Shown: positions 7,717-14,453 of the stretch, piece by piece | Layout of the letters: each line of letters starts with the position of its first letter | How positions within the stretch are numbered: position 1 is the first letter of the stretch | Source: CAWULT01 sp963923455 | GTDB lineage: Bacteria > Acidobacteriota > Vicinamibacteria > Vicinamibacterales > UBA2999 | Length of the DNA stretch: 15,357 nt | Assembly: GCA_963923455.1 (NCBI GenBank) | Contig: CAWULT010000113.1 | Coordinates: 1 to 15,357 of the forward strand | Direction: 5' to 3' | Translations under genes and position numbers: made by a program | The notes under the pieces: generated by a model | What the model was told of the DNA's origin: nothing | The model's database searches: none | The model's input: the letters and a program-made list of their open reading frames with translations, nothing else

Positions 7717-8274
7717 TCAGTTGCCCGTGCGGACGAACCCCTTCATCTGCAGGTTCATGAAGGTCGTCATGGCCCACAGGTCGATCTGGATGTCGGAGTT
7801 GACGTCCTTCGCGTCGATCTTCCGGCCGGCCACGGCCTGACCGCACGCGCGGAACTCGACGCCCGCCGCCTTCAGCGCGGTGATCAGCGCCACGTTCGGG
7901 TTGTCCTTGCCGTACTTCTTCCTGAAGGCGGCGTTGTTCAGCACGATGTCGAAGTCGTCGCTGCGCTGGTGGAACATCACGATGATGTGGCGCTTCTCCT
8001 TCGGCACACCCCACTTCGCCAGCGTGTTGACGTAGCGCGCGATGGTCGGCAGGTTCGGGTTCACCTCGGCGGCAGGGTCCTTCGCGCCCTGCCCGATGCC
8101 CCAGGCAATCTTGTAGTCGAGCGTCGGATCGGGCAGTTCCTTCGCGCCCCGGACGTCGACGGCCACCGGGTACCCGGGCACGGCGAGGTCGTCCTTCGCG
8201 TCCACCGTCCACGGCAGCGCCGTCGCCAGCAGCACGGTGGCGAGCACGCACACGGCACAATGACCAGACTTCAT
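7717..8274 (-). CDS. Exported DsrE-like family protein
   Basis: A 185-residue protein: a Sec signal peptide (residues 1-26, hydrophobic core CVLATVLLATALPW, cleavage near VDA-KDD), then a DsrE/DsrF/YchN-like domain. DsrE-fold proteins carry or relay sulfur, or act as small alpha/beta oligomers. The conserved-position cysteine appears to be Cys144 in VEFRACGQAV, near the end of the domain. The only other cysteines (Cys6, Cys9) lie in the cleaved signal. Family-like segments include TIARYVNTLAKWGVP, HIIVMFHQRSDDFDIVLNN and NVALITALKAAGVEF. I chose the ATG at 8274 over an in-frame one 24 bp upstream because AGGAGG sits 6 nt before it and it begins a clean signal peptide. It follows the DUF1800 gene by 61 bp on the same strand and may be cotranscribed. 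Periplasmic DsrE-like proteins are less well studied than cytoplasmic ones; the role here is unknown. Confidence 0.82.
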   Translation of the reverse strand: MKSGHCAVCVLATVLLATALPWTVDAKDDLAVPGYPVAVDVRGAKELPDPTLDYKIAWGIGQGAKDPAAEVNPNLPTIARYVNTLAKWGVPKEKRHIIVMFHQRSDDFDIVLNNAAFRKKYGKDNPNVALITALKAAGVEFRACGQAVAGRKIDAKDVNSDIQIDLWAMTTFMNLQMKGFVRTGN

Positions 8275-8280
8275 GGCGTT

Positions 8281-8286
8281 CCTCCT
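8281..8286 (-). promoter_or_regulatory. Ribosome binding site (AGGAGG) of the DsrE-like gene
   Basis: Perfect AGGAGG on the - strand, 6 nt upstream of the ATG at 8274. It decides the start in favour of that ATG rather than the in-frame ATG at 8298, which lies upstream of this site. Confidence 0.75.
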
Positions 8287-8335
8287 CGGGGCCCACACTG
8301 TACAACCGAATCGGGACGGCGCGGCCCGGCCGCCC

Positions 8336-10099
8336 CTACACCAGCTGGTACTCGGGCGTGCTCATGATCAGGTGCGCCGTCAGGCGCAGCGGATCTTCCA
8401 GGTAGGTCTTCGCGCGGTCCAGCCGGTCCGTGCCGAGTTCCTTCGTCAGGAACGACACCAGCGCCTCGCGCATCGCGGGCGCCACGGGAATGCGGACGAG
8501 CCGGCCCAGCAGGCTGTCGACGGCCTCGGCCGTCGTCGCCGCCCCGTCGTCGAGCACCAGACGCGTCAGGTCGAACCGGGCGGCCTGCCTCGGCGTGGGA
8601 ATCAGCTTGCGGGCGGCCTGCTGCCAGCCGATGTACCCGGAGATGCGCGTGTTGAAACGTTCGTCGCGCTCGAGCGCGGCGCGATCGAACTCGCTCATCT
8701 TCGACGGATCGCTCGGGGCCGTCGCCGCACCGATGTCGTACCCGTCGCGCAGCCGGCGGCCGAGCACGTCGTCGCTGCCCGCGCTGAAGTTCCAGTCGCG
8801 GAAGCCCGTCATGTCGGGCGTCAGCACGTCGCGGGCGACGTTGCCGCGCGCCATCAGCAGCCCCGGCGTGATCCACGCCTTGCCACCCGCCCATCCCGCC
8901 ACCGACGGCGGGTTGAGCAGGTGCTGACCCATCGCGATCGTGGACTGATTGAAGTCGGGCACGCCGGGCAACTCGTCCGCGCCGAGCTGCCTCACCATCG
9001 CCACCAGGTGCTCCACCGGTCCCTTGATGTGGCCGCCGTAGCTCGCCTGGCTGTAGAAGTCCTTCGACGAGAAGATGGCCGTGAGCAGTGGCTTCACCTC
9101 GTAGTCGTGCTGCCGGAGCACGGCGCCGAGCTTCGCGCGCAGGGCCGGTGACAGACCGTCGCGGACCAGGAACCGGTAGATCTTCGCGGCGAGGAACTCG
9201 GCCGTGACCGGCTGCTCGAAGATGATCCGCACCACGTCCACGCCGTCGAACGGGCCGGTGCGGCCCAGGAACGTCTTCGTGCCGGCGTCGTGCCTGGCTG
9301 GGTCCACCTTGAAAGCGAGGTCGTCGAAGTACCATCCCGTGAACGCCCGCGCGGCCTCGCGGACGTCCTGCTCGGAGTAGTGGCCGACGCCCATCGTGAA
9401 GAGCTCCATCACCTCGCGGGCGAAGTTCTCGTTGGGCGCGCCCTTGACGTTGTACTGCGCGTCGAGGAAGTAGAGCATCGCCGGGTTCTGCGCCACCTTG
9501 ACGGTGAGCTCCCGCACGTTGCCGGTCGCGCCGCGCTCGAACAGGTCGATCTGCTGGAGCATCTTGCGGTAGTCGCGCACCTTGTTCTCGTGCGTCGCGA
9601 AGTGGCCGTGCCAGAACAGGGCCATCTTCTGCTCGAGCGGGTGCGTCGTCTGCACCATCCGGTTCGCCCACCAGTAGCCCACGCGTCGCGTCTCGAGCAT
9701 CGTGGCGCGCAGCCAGTAGAAGAACCGATCCGACACGGGCTGCACCGGCCGGTTACCGGAGGGCTTCGTCTCGACGCCCATGGAGACGCCGGACTTCTCC
9801 GCCCGGTCGGTGGCCTCGGGCCGGCTCTCCGGAAATCCCTTCAGCGACGGATCCCACAGGCCCGACTCGACGAACGGCTGCATCCGCGGGTTCGGGACCC
9901 GCTCGTAGTGGACGAGGTGCCGTACCGCACCCTCGAGGCCGAGGGCGGCGAGCCGCCGCACGTCGGCGGGCGTACCGCCGAAGCCGGCGTGGTGCAGCAG
10001 GTGCGCGGCCCGCTCGTCGTTCCACTCGGCGGCGGGCAGGGGCGACAGGTCGTCCACCCAGTTCGCCGGCCCCGGAGACCACCCGATACGTGTCGCCAT
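8336..10099 (-). CDS. DUF1800 domain-containing protein
   Basis: A 587-residue protein of the DUF1800 family, uncharacterised but widespread in Planctomycetes, Acidobacteria and Proteobacteria and usually paired with a DUF1501 protein, as here. Family marks seen: AAHLLHHAGFGGTPADVRRL at about 31-50, MALFWHGHFATHENKVRD at about 159-176, FERGATGNVRELTVKVAQNP at about 187-206, PNENFAREVMELFTMGVG at about 222-239, EAARAFTGWYFDD at about 248-260, LNPPSVAGWAGGKAW further on, and the C-terminal LIMSTPEYQLV. No signal peptide is apparent at the N terminus, although its partner has a Tat signal. The ATG at 10099 has GAGGGG 8 nt upstream; a GTG at 10108 overlaps that site and is less likely. The DUF1501 stop is 21 bp upstream, so the two are almost certainly cotranscribed. 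Molecular function is unknown. Confidence 0.9.
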   Translation of the reverse strand: MATRIGWSPGPANWVDDLSPLPAAEWNDERAAHLLHHAGFGGTPADVRRLAALGLEGAVRHLVHYERVPNPRMQPFVESGLWDPSLKGFPESRPEATDRAEKSGVSMGVETKPSGNRPVQPVSDRFFYWLRATMLETRRVGYWWANRMVQTTHPLEQKMALFWHGHFATHENKVRDYRKMLQQIDLFERGATGNVRELTVKVAQNPAMLYFLDAQYNVKGAPNENFAREVMELFTMGVGHYSEQDVREAARAFTGWYFDDLAFKVDPARHDAGTKTFLGRTGPFDGVDVVRIIFEQPVTAEFLAAKIYRFLVRDGLSPALRAKLGAVLRQHDYEVKPLLTAIFSSKDFYSQASYGGHIKGPVEHLVAMVRQLGADELPGVPDFNQSTIAMGQHLLNPPSVAGWAGGKAWITPGLLMARGNVARDVLTPDMTGFRDWNFSAGSDDVLGRRLRDGYDIGAATAPSDPSKMSEFDRAALERDERFNTRISGYIGWQQAARKLIPTPRQAARFDLTRLVLDDGAATTAEAVDSLLGRLVRIPVAPAMREALVSFLTKELGTDRLDRAKTYLEDPLRLTAHLIMSTPEYQLV

Positions 10100-10107
10100 G
10101 TCCGTCA

Positions 10108-10113
10108 CCCCTC
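10108..10113 (-). promoter_or_regulatory. Ribosome binding site (GAGGGG) deciding the DUF1800 start
   Basis: GAGGGG on the - strand lies 8 nt upstream of the ATG at 10099. The competing GTG start begins on the last base of this element and so could not use it. Confidence 0.6.
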
Positions 10114-10120
10114 GCTGCGG

Positions 10121-11371
10121 TCAGGCCCGGAAGAGGTCCAGCGTCTCGAACGGCTGGCCGAGCACCGCGGCGGCGTCCACGCCCATCCAGCCCTGCACGA
10201 GCGACGCGTAGACGCGGCGGAAGTCGGTGGTGCACTCCAGGTTGTCGCCGAGGACCAGGTTCGAGAGGCTCGGCGCCGTGCCGTGCAGCCCGCCCTTGAC
10301 GGCGTTGCCGATCACGAAGTTCACCTGCGCCGTACCGTGGTCGGTGCCGAGGCTCGTGTTCTCCGGCACGCGGCGGCCGAACTCGCTGTGCACGTACATC
10401 ACGACGTCGTCGGCGCGCCCGATGCGTTCCATCTCCTGGAAGAAACCGGCAATGGCGTCCGAGCAGTATTCGAGCTGCCGCTCGTGCGGGGCCGCCTGGT
10501 TCACGTGCGTGTCGAAGAGGCTTCCCCGCAGCGGCACGTAGTAGAGCTGCGTCGGGAACTCGGCCTCGATGAGCGCGGCGACCTTGTCGAGGTCGAGCAG
10601 GCGGAGGTCGGGATTGTCCTTGCCCTTGTAGCGGCTCCACGCCGCTCGCACGATTTCCGACGCCTGGGCCGCGCTCCGCGTCACCTCCAGCACGTACCGG
10701 TGCGCGTCGCCCGCGGGCGGGTGCGCGGTGCCGAGCGTCTCGAGCACCGGCATCTCCTGCGCGAACGCGCCGCGCTGGAACCGGGTGGGGTCCACGAAGA
10801 CGAGGGGCACGTGCCGCTCGGCCTTCACGGCCAGCGTCTGGCTGTCGGACACGTTGACGATCAGGTTCTCGCGGGCGCCCGTCGGGTCGAGCGCCGACGC
10901 GGTGCGGCCCACCCACCCGTATTCATGCCCGCCGTTGGGGACGCCGGTGTGCCAGAACGAGATCGACGTGAAGTGCGAGAACGATGGCTGGTCGTATCCC
11001 ACGCCCTGGACGATGGCCACCTTGCCTTCGTCGTACAGACGCTGCATGCCGCGCATCGACTTGTGCCAGCCGAGGCGCGCGTCGATCTCGAGGAGGTCCT
11101 TCTCGCGGATGCCGATGGTCGGGCGGTGCTTGTAGTAGAGCGGGTCGCCGTACGGCACGATCGTGTTCAGCCCGTCGTTGCCGCCGAACCACTCGAACAC
11201 CACGAGGATGCGGCGCCCGTCGCGCCCGGCGGCCGCGCGGCTGGCCTGCGCCAGCACGGGCGGCACGGGGCCGAGGCCGCCGAACAGGCCGAACCCGATG
11301 CCGCCGGCGCCCAGCCGGAGCATGTCGCGCCGCGACACGCCGCTCGCGCCCAGGGGGTGCTTCGTCGCCAT
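10121..11371 (-). CDS. Tat-exported DUF1501 domain-containing protein
   Basis: A 416-residue DUF1501 protein; the family is related in fold to alkaline phosphatase/sulfatase-like enzymes but has no settled activity. The N terminus carries a twin-arginine signal: SRRDMLRLGAGG at residues 13-24, a glycine-rich hydrophobic segment (GIGFGLFGGLG), and likely cleavage near VLAQA at about 39-43. It should therefore be exported folded. Domain marks: ILVVFEWFGGNDGLNTIVPYG at about 55-75, YKHRPTIGI, VAIVQGVGYDQPSFSHF, and SEFGRRVPENTSLGTDHGTA in the C-terminal half, the family's conserved Asp/His region. I chose the ATG at 11371, which has GGGAGG 8 nt upstream and gives a normal Tat signal. An ATG 108 bp further up would add a non-family leader. 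It heads a likely operon with DUF1800 (21-bp gap) and perhaps the DsrE-like gene. Confidence 0.9.
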   Translation of the reverse strand: MATKHPLGASGVSRRDMLRLGAGGIGFGLFGGLGPVPPVLAQASRAAAGRDGRRILVVFEWFGGNDGLNTIVPYGDPLYYKHRPTIGIREKDLLEIDARLGWHKSMRGMQRLYDEGKVAIVQGVGYDQPSFSHFTSISFWHTGVPNGGHEYGWVGRTASALDPTGARENLIVNVSDSQTLAVKAERHVPLVFVDPTRFQRGAFAQEMPVLETLGTAHPPAGDAHRYVLEVTRSAAQASEIVRAAWSRYKGKDNPDLRLLDLDKVAALIEAEFPTQLYYVPLRGSLFDTHVNQAAPHERQLEYCSDAIAGFFQEMERIGRADDVVMYVHSEFGRRVPENTSLGTDHGTAQVNFVIGNAVKGGLHGTAPSLSNLVLGDNLECTTDFRRVYASLVQGWMGVDAAAVLGQPFETLDLFRA

Positions 11372-11379
11372 GATGCGTG

Positions 11380-11385
11380 CCTCCC
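11380..11385 (-). promoter_or_regulatory. Ribosome binding site (GGGAGG) deciding the DUF1501 start
   Basis: GGGAGG on the - strand, 8 nt upstream of the ATG at 11371. It supports the shorter protein, which begins directly with the Tat signal. Confidence 0.65.
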
Positions 11386-11404
11386 GCCCGAGCGGCCTGC
11401 GCTC

Positions 11405-11423
11405 CGGGCCGGGAATCGGCCCG
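11405..11423 (-). repeat. 7-bp stem hairpin upstream of the DUF1501 gene
   Basis: CGGGCCG and CGGCCCG (arms 11405-11411 and 11417-11423) are perfectly complementary around a 5-nt loop, 20 bases upstream of the DUF1501 ribosome binding site. A second, longer-range inverted repeat (11456-11464 with 11497-11505) lies between it and the peptidase gene upstream. Either could be a leader structure or part of the end of the peptidase transcript. No T-tract is present. The pairing is visible; the role is not. Confidence 0.4.
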
Positions 11424-11564
11424 AGTGCCGGGGCGTCGCGTGGCGGGCACAGCATATCGCCGGCCCCGGCAGCGCTCAACCCCGGGAACGAGGGATGCCG
11501 GCGATGACCGTCGTCACTCGAGGCCTGCGGGCATCCGTCACCCCGGCCTGGCAGCCCCCCGGCG

Positions 11565-13067
11565 CTACAGCCCGTAGATCTCGCCGAACTTGCGCTCGAG
11601 ATATCGCAGGTAGGGCGCCGGGTCGATGCGCGTGCCCGTCGCGCGACGCACGAGATCCTGCGGCTCGTACATCCGGCCGAACTGGTGCACCTCGGCCCGG
11701 AGCCACGCCAGCAGCCCCGAGAAGTCGCCGCGGCCGATGTCGGCGTCGCGCGAGGGATGGGCGGCCTCGAACCGCTCCCACAGCTGCGCGGAGATCAGGT
11801 TGCCCAGCGTGTAGGTGGCGAAGTAGCCCATCAGGCCGGCCGACCAGTGGATGTCCTGCAGGACTCCGCTCGCGTCGTCGGGCGGGCGGACACCGAGATA
11901 CTCCTCCATCCGGCGGTTCCACTCGGCGGGCAGCCCGGCCGCGTCGAGGCGACCCTCGACGAGCGCGATCTCCAGCTCGACGCGCATCATCACGTGGAGG
12001 TTGTACGTGGCTTCGTCGGCCTCGACGCGGATGAGCGACGGCTCGACCTTGTTGATCGCGCGGTAGAACCGCTCCAGCGTGACGCCGCCGAGCTGCGACG
12101 GGAAGCGCGCCTGCAGCGCCGGATAGAAGTGCGACCAGAACGGGCGCGAGCGCCCGACCAGGTTCTCCCACAGCCGGCTCTGCGACTCGTGCACGCCGAG
12201 CGACGCGCCCCCTTCGAGCTGCGTGCGGTGATGCACGCGGCTGACGCCCTGCTCGTACAGGGCGTGGCCCGTCTCGTGCAGCGTGCCGAACAGCAGCGAG
12301 AACGGATACCGCTCCATGAAGCGCGTGGTGATGCGCACGTCGTCGCACCCGATGGCCGTCGCGAACGGGTGCGTCGACTTGTCCTGCCGGCCGCGTGTCC
12401 AGTCGAACCCGAACGCGGTGGCGGCCTCCACCGCGAACTCGAGCAGCCCCGACTCGGGAAACGGCTGCAGCAGCACGGCGTCGTCCACCTGCGGCCGCGC
12501 CGCGATGGCCTTGAGCAGGGCGATCTGCGCCGGTCGCACCACGTCGAAGATCGCGCGGACCTCGGCCGTCGTCATGCCCGGCTCGTAGTCGTCGAGCAGC
12601 GTGTCGTACGGATGGGCGCCCGCGGGGAAGAATCCCACGTACTGGCGCTTCAGGGCGATGACCTTTTCGAGGTGCGGCTGGAAGGCGGCGTAGTCGCTCG
12701 CGGCGCGCGCCTCGCCCCACGCGTGCTGTGCGGCCGAGACGACCTGCGCGTGCTCGGCCACGAACGCGGCCGGCACCTGCGTGGCCTTGCGGTAGTCGCG
12801 GGCCGTCACGGCCAGCCGGCGCGCCTCGCGGCCGTTCGGGTCCGCGTCACGCAGGTCGCGGGCGGCACGGTCCAGCAGGTCGCCGACCTCGGCGGACGTG
12901 AACTTCTCGTGCGCCAGCCGGCGCACGGTGGCCTGCATTTCGCCGTGCACCGGCGCGCCGCCGGCCGGCATGCAGACGCGCTCGTCCCATTCGAGCAGGT
13001 CCGCCGCGTGCCTGAGGTCCGCCACCTCGCGGACCCGTTCGTCGAGCGTCTCGAAAGCCGATGCCAT
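11565..13067 (-). CDS. M32 family metallocarboxypeptidase (TaqCP type)
   Basis: A 500-residue zinc carboxypeptidase of MEROPS family M32, which removes C-terminal residues from peptides in the cytoplasm; length is normal for the family. All hallmark motifs are present in order: HPF at 233-235, DVRITTR at 243-249, the zinc site HETGH at 264-268 (His264, His268, catalytic Glu265), HESQSRLWEN at 293-302 (third ligand Glu294), RVEADE at 347-352, and GYFATYTLGN at 414-423. The last is usually GYFPTYxLGN, so the Pro-to-Ala change at the fourth position is a small departure. No signal peptide is present. The start ATG at 13067 has no clear Shine-Dalgarno, but the N terminus (ERVREVADLRHAADLLEWDE) matches the usual opening of the family. 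Neighbours on both sides run in the same direction but have unrelated, exported products, so this is probably a housekeeping gene with its own promoter. Confidence 0.95.
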   Translation of the reverse strand: MASAFETLDERVREVADLRHAADLLEWDERVCMPAGGAPVHGEMQATVRRLAHEKFTSAEVGDLLDRAARDLRDADPNGREARRLAVTARDYRKATQVPAAFVAEHAQVVSAAQHAWGEARAASDYAAFQPHLEKVIALKRQYVGFFPAGAHPYDTLLDDYEPGMTTAEVRAIFDVVRPAQIALLKAIAARPQVDDAVLLQPFPESGLLEFAVEAATAFGFDWTRGRQDKSTHPFATAIGCDDVRITTRFMERYPFSLLFGTLHETGHALYEQGVSRVHHRTQLEGGASLGVHESQSRLWENLVGRSRPFWSHFYPALQARFPSQLGGVTLERFYRAINKVEPSLIRVEADEATYNLHVMMRVELEIALVEGRLDAAGLPAEWNRRMEEYLGVRPPDDASGVLQDIHWSAGLMGYFATYTLGNLISAQLWERFEAAHPSRDADIGRGDFSGLLAWLRAEVHQFGRMYEPQDLVRRATGTRIDPAPYLRYLERKFGEIYGL

Positions 13068-13106
13068 CCCCCGATGGTATCCGGCGACGGGGGCCGGCGG
13101 AAAGGC

Positions 13107-13125
13107 GCAGGGAGATGGGCCCTGC
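13107..13125 (-). terminator. Candidate weak terminator after the DUF6152 gene
   Basis: GCAGGG (13107-13112) and CCCTGC (13120-13125) form a 6-bp stem with a 7-nt loop, 17 bases past the DUF6152 stop on the - strand. It is followed by a short CCTTTCC run. The T-tract is too short for a confident call. Confidence 0.35.
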
Positions 13126-13142
13126 CCGTGTCGGACGAAGGA

Positions 13143-13529
13143 CTACTGCCAGCGCCCGACGGTCTTGCCGTCGGCCGCGAACTTCGCCCCGATGAAGGCC
13201 CCCGCATGGGTGCCGTCCTTCATCGGGTTGATCCGGACCGTGACCTGGTCACCGGGCTTGAACGTGCTGGCCCGCCAGCCGGTGCGGGAAAGGGAGTTCG
13301 GGCTGCCGCCCTCGATGCTCCACTCCACCTTCTTCCCGTTGTCGTCGACCTCGACCTGCAGCCACACGTGCGGATTGGTCCACTGCAGTTCCTTGACGAT
13401 CCCCTTGATCTCGACGACCTTCGAGTCGTCGAACATCGCGGCCGAGTGATGCGCCCGCACCGGCGCCACGGCCAGCCCCATCACGGCCACGACGATCGCG
13501 GCCACGCCCAGTGTCATCCTCGTCATCAT
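13143..13529 (-). CDS. Secreted DUF6152 family protein
   Basis: A 128-residue small exported protein of the DUF6152 family; no biochemical function is established to my knowledge. A Sec signal peptide covers residues 1-26 (core LGVAAIVVAVMGLAVA, cleavage APVRA-HHS by the Val/Ala rule). The mature protein would begin with His27-His28. The domain follows: HHSAAMFDDSKVVEIKGIV, then ELQWTNPHVWLQVEVDD, WSIEGGSPNSLSRTGW and FKPGDQVTVRINPMKDG, which reads as a small OB-like beta barrel (inference from the strand pattern). The ATG at 13529 shares one base with the stop of the preceding gene (TGATG), so translation is almost certainly coupled; a second ATG directly follows. The tight link to the upstream secreted protein implies they work together. 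Confidence 0.88.
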   Translation of the reverse strand: MMTRMTLGVAAIVVAVMGLAVAPVRAHHSAAMFDDSKVVEIKGIVKELQWTNPHVWLQVEVDDNGKKVEWSIEGGSPNSLSRTGWRASTFKPGDQVTVRINPMKDGTHAGAFIGAKFAADGKTVGRWQ

Positions 13530-14377
13530 CAGTCGACCACCTTGTCGATCGGTTTGCCGTCGGGCCCGAGCGTCAGCGTCTTCCCCGAGCCCGAGATCGG
13601 GTTCCGGTTGTTCTCGGCGCAGCCGTAGTCCCACGCCCACGTGCCCGCCGGCTGCCTCTTGTAGGTCTTGGTGACGGCCCACGGCGCCTTGAGCGCCTTC
13701 GCGTCCTCGATGACCAGCCGGGCCTCGAGCGTCGTGTCGTCGACCTTTCGCATCCGCGTGACGATGCGCGCGGCGTCGCTCAGCACGAGTCCCGTGCGGT
13801 CGACGATCACGTCGTCGTCCTTCGAGCCCTTCATGCTGACCGTCGTGAACACCAGCGTGTCGCCGTCCCACCGCCCGACCGACGCCCCGGTGTAGGTGAG
13901 CCACAGATCCTCGGCCGCCGGGTGGTTGCGGCCGTCCGTGTAGATCCGCATGATGGCCGGTCCGTTCTCCGCCAGGATGTAGACGGCGCCCGGCGTGACG
14001 GCGAACTCGTAGACGTCGGGCAGGTTCATCAGGCGCGGAAAGCCGTGCGGCGTGCCGCACGTGCTGATCGGGTCCGGGAACGTGCCCTGCTTCACCCGTT
14101 CGATGTTGCGCCGGTAGATCGCCTCGTACTCCTCGGTGTACGGCGGGAACTCCCGGACGCCGGCCTCGCCCGCGCGACCGTTCGGCGGCTGCACGGTGGC
14201 GCGGTCGAACACCGTGCCGCCCTGCATCTGCCAGACCCCGCTCCAGTCGGGCAGCGCGCCCGCCCGCCCCTGCGCATGGGCCGCGCCCGCGGCCGAGAGC
14301 AACACCGCGCCCGCCACCGCGCCCGCCATGGCACGGGCACGACGCCACGCCGGAATCGCCGAGTTCAGCACACCCAC
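13529..14377 (-). CDS. Secreted protein of unknown function, partner of DUF6152
   Basis: A 282-residue exported protein I recognise only as a conserved hypothetical type from Acidobacteria and relatives. It has an Arg-containing N terminus and signal peptide (core AMAGAVAGAVLLSAAGAA, cleavage near AHA-QG at about 34-36). Typical text follows: LPDWSGVWQM at about 42-51, PPYTEEYEAIYRRN at about 78-91, CGTPHGFPRLM at about 107-117, IMRIYTDGRNHPAAEDLW at about 142-159, TGASVGRWDGDTLVFTTV at about 163-180, and APWAVTKTYKR with WDYGCAENN near the end. Two cysteines (107 and 253) could form a disulfide in the mature protein. The repeated beta-rich blocks suggest a sandwich or barrel fold, but I cannot assign an activity. 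The GTG at 14377 has AGGAGG (14383-14388) 5 nt upstream; a GTG two codons later is possible. The gene overlaps DUF6152 by one base. Confidence 0.82.
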   Translation of the reverse strand: MGVLNSAIPAWRRARAMAGAVAGAVLLSAAGAAHAQGRAGALPDWSGVWQMQGGTVFDRATVQPPNGRAGEAGVREFPPYTEEYEAIYRRNIERVKQGTFPDPISTCGTPHGFPRLMNLPDVYEFAVTPGAVYILAENGPAIMRIYTDGRNHPAAEDLWLTYTGASVGRWDGDTLVFTTVSMKGSKDDDVIVDRTGLVLSDAARIVTRMRKVDDTTLEARLVIEDAKALKAPWAVTKTYKRQPAGTWAWDYGCAENNRNPISGSGKTLTLGPDGKPIDKVVD

Positions 14378-14423
14378 CAGGTCCTCCTGATCGAATTCGA
14401 CGCGCAGACTCTACCGCCACCAC

Positions 14424-14444
14424 CGCCCGGCCGCAAGGCGGGCG
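14424..14444 (-). terminator. Candidate hairpin between the MatC-like and unknown secreted genes
   Basis: CGCCCG (14424-14429) pairs with CGGGCG (14439-14444) around a 9-nt loop; three more pairs can form beyond a one-base bulge. It starts about ten bases after the permease stop on the - strand. No T-tract follows, so termination is uncertain. Confidence 0.25.
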
Positions 14445-14453
14445 TGGCAGGCA

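Noticed and set aside
11372..11479. Longer start for DUF1501 at the ATG at 11479
   Set aside because: It would bury the Tat signal 36 residues inside the protein, and the ATG at 11371 has a well-placed GGGAGG.
11456..11505. Inverted repeat ATCGCCGGC/GCCGGCGAT with a 32-nt spacer
   Set aside because: The long spacer, low-information GC arms and lack of a T-tract make terminator or operator calls unsupported.
9290..12034. Open frame of 914 codons on the + strand across the DUF1800, DUF1501 and peptidase genes
   Set aside because: It is antisense to three well-supported genes and its protein is Arg/His/Val-rich without any domain pattern, as expected for a shadow frame in DNA with GC-rich third positions.
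11685..13628. Open frame of 647 codons on the + strand opposite the M32 peptidase
   Set aside because: Antisense shadow; the peptidase on the other strand carries every M32 motif in order.
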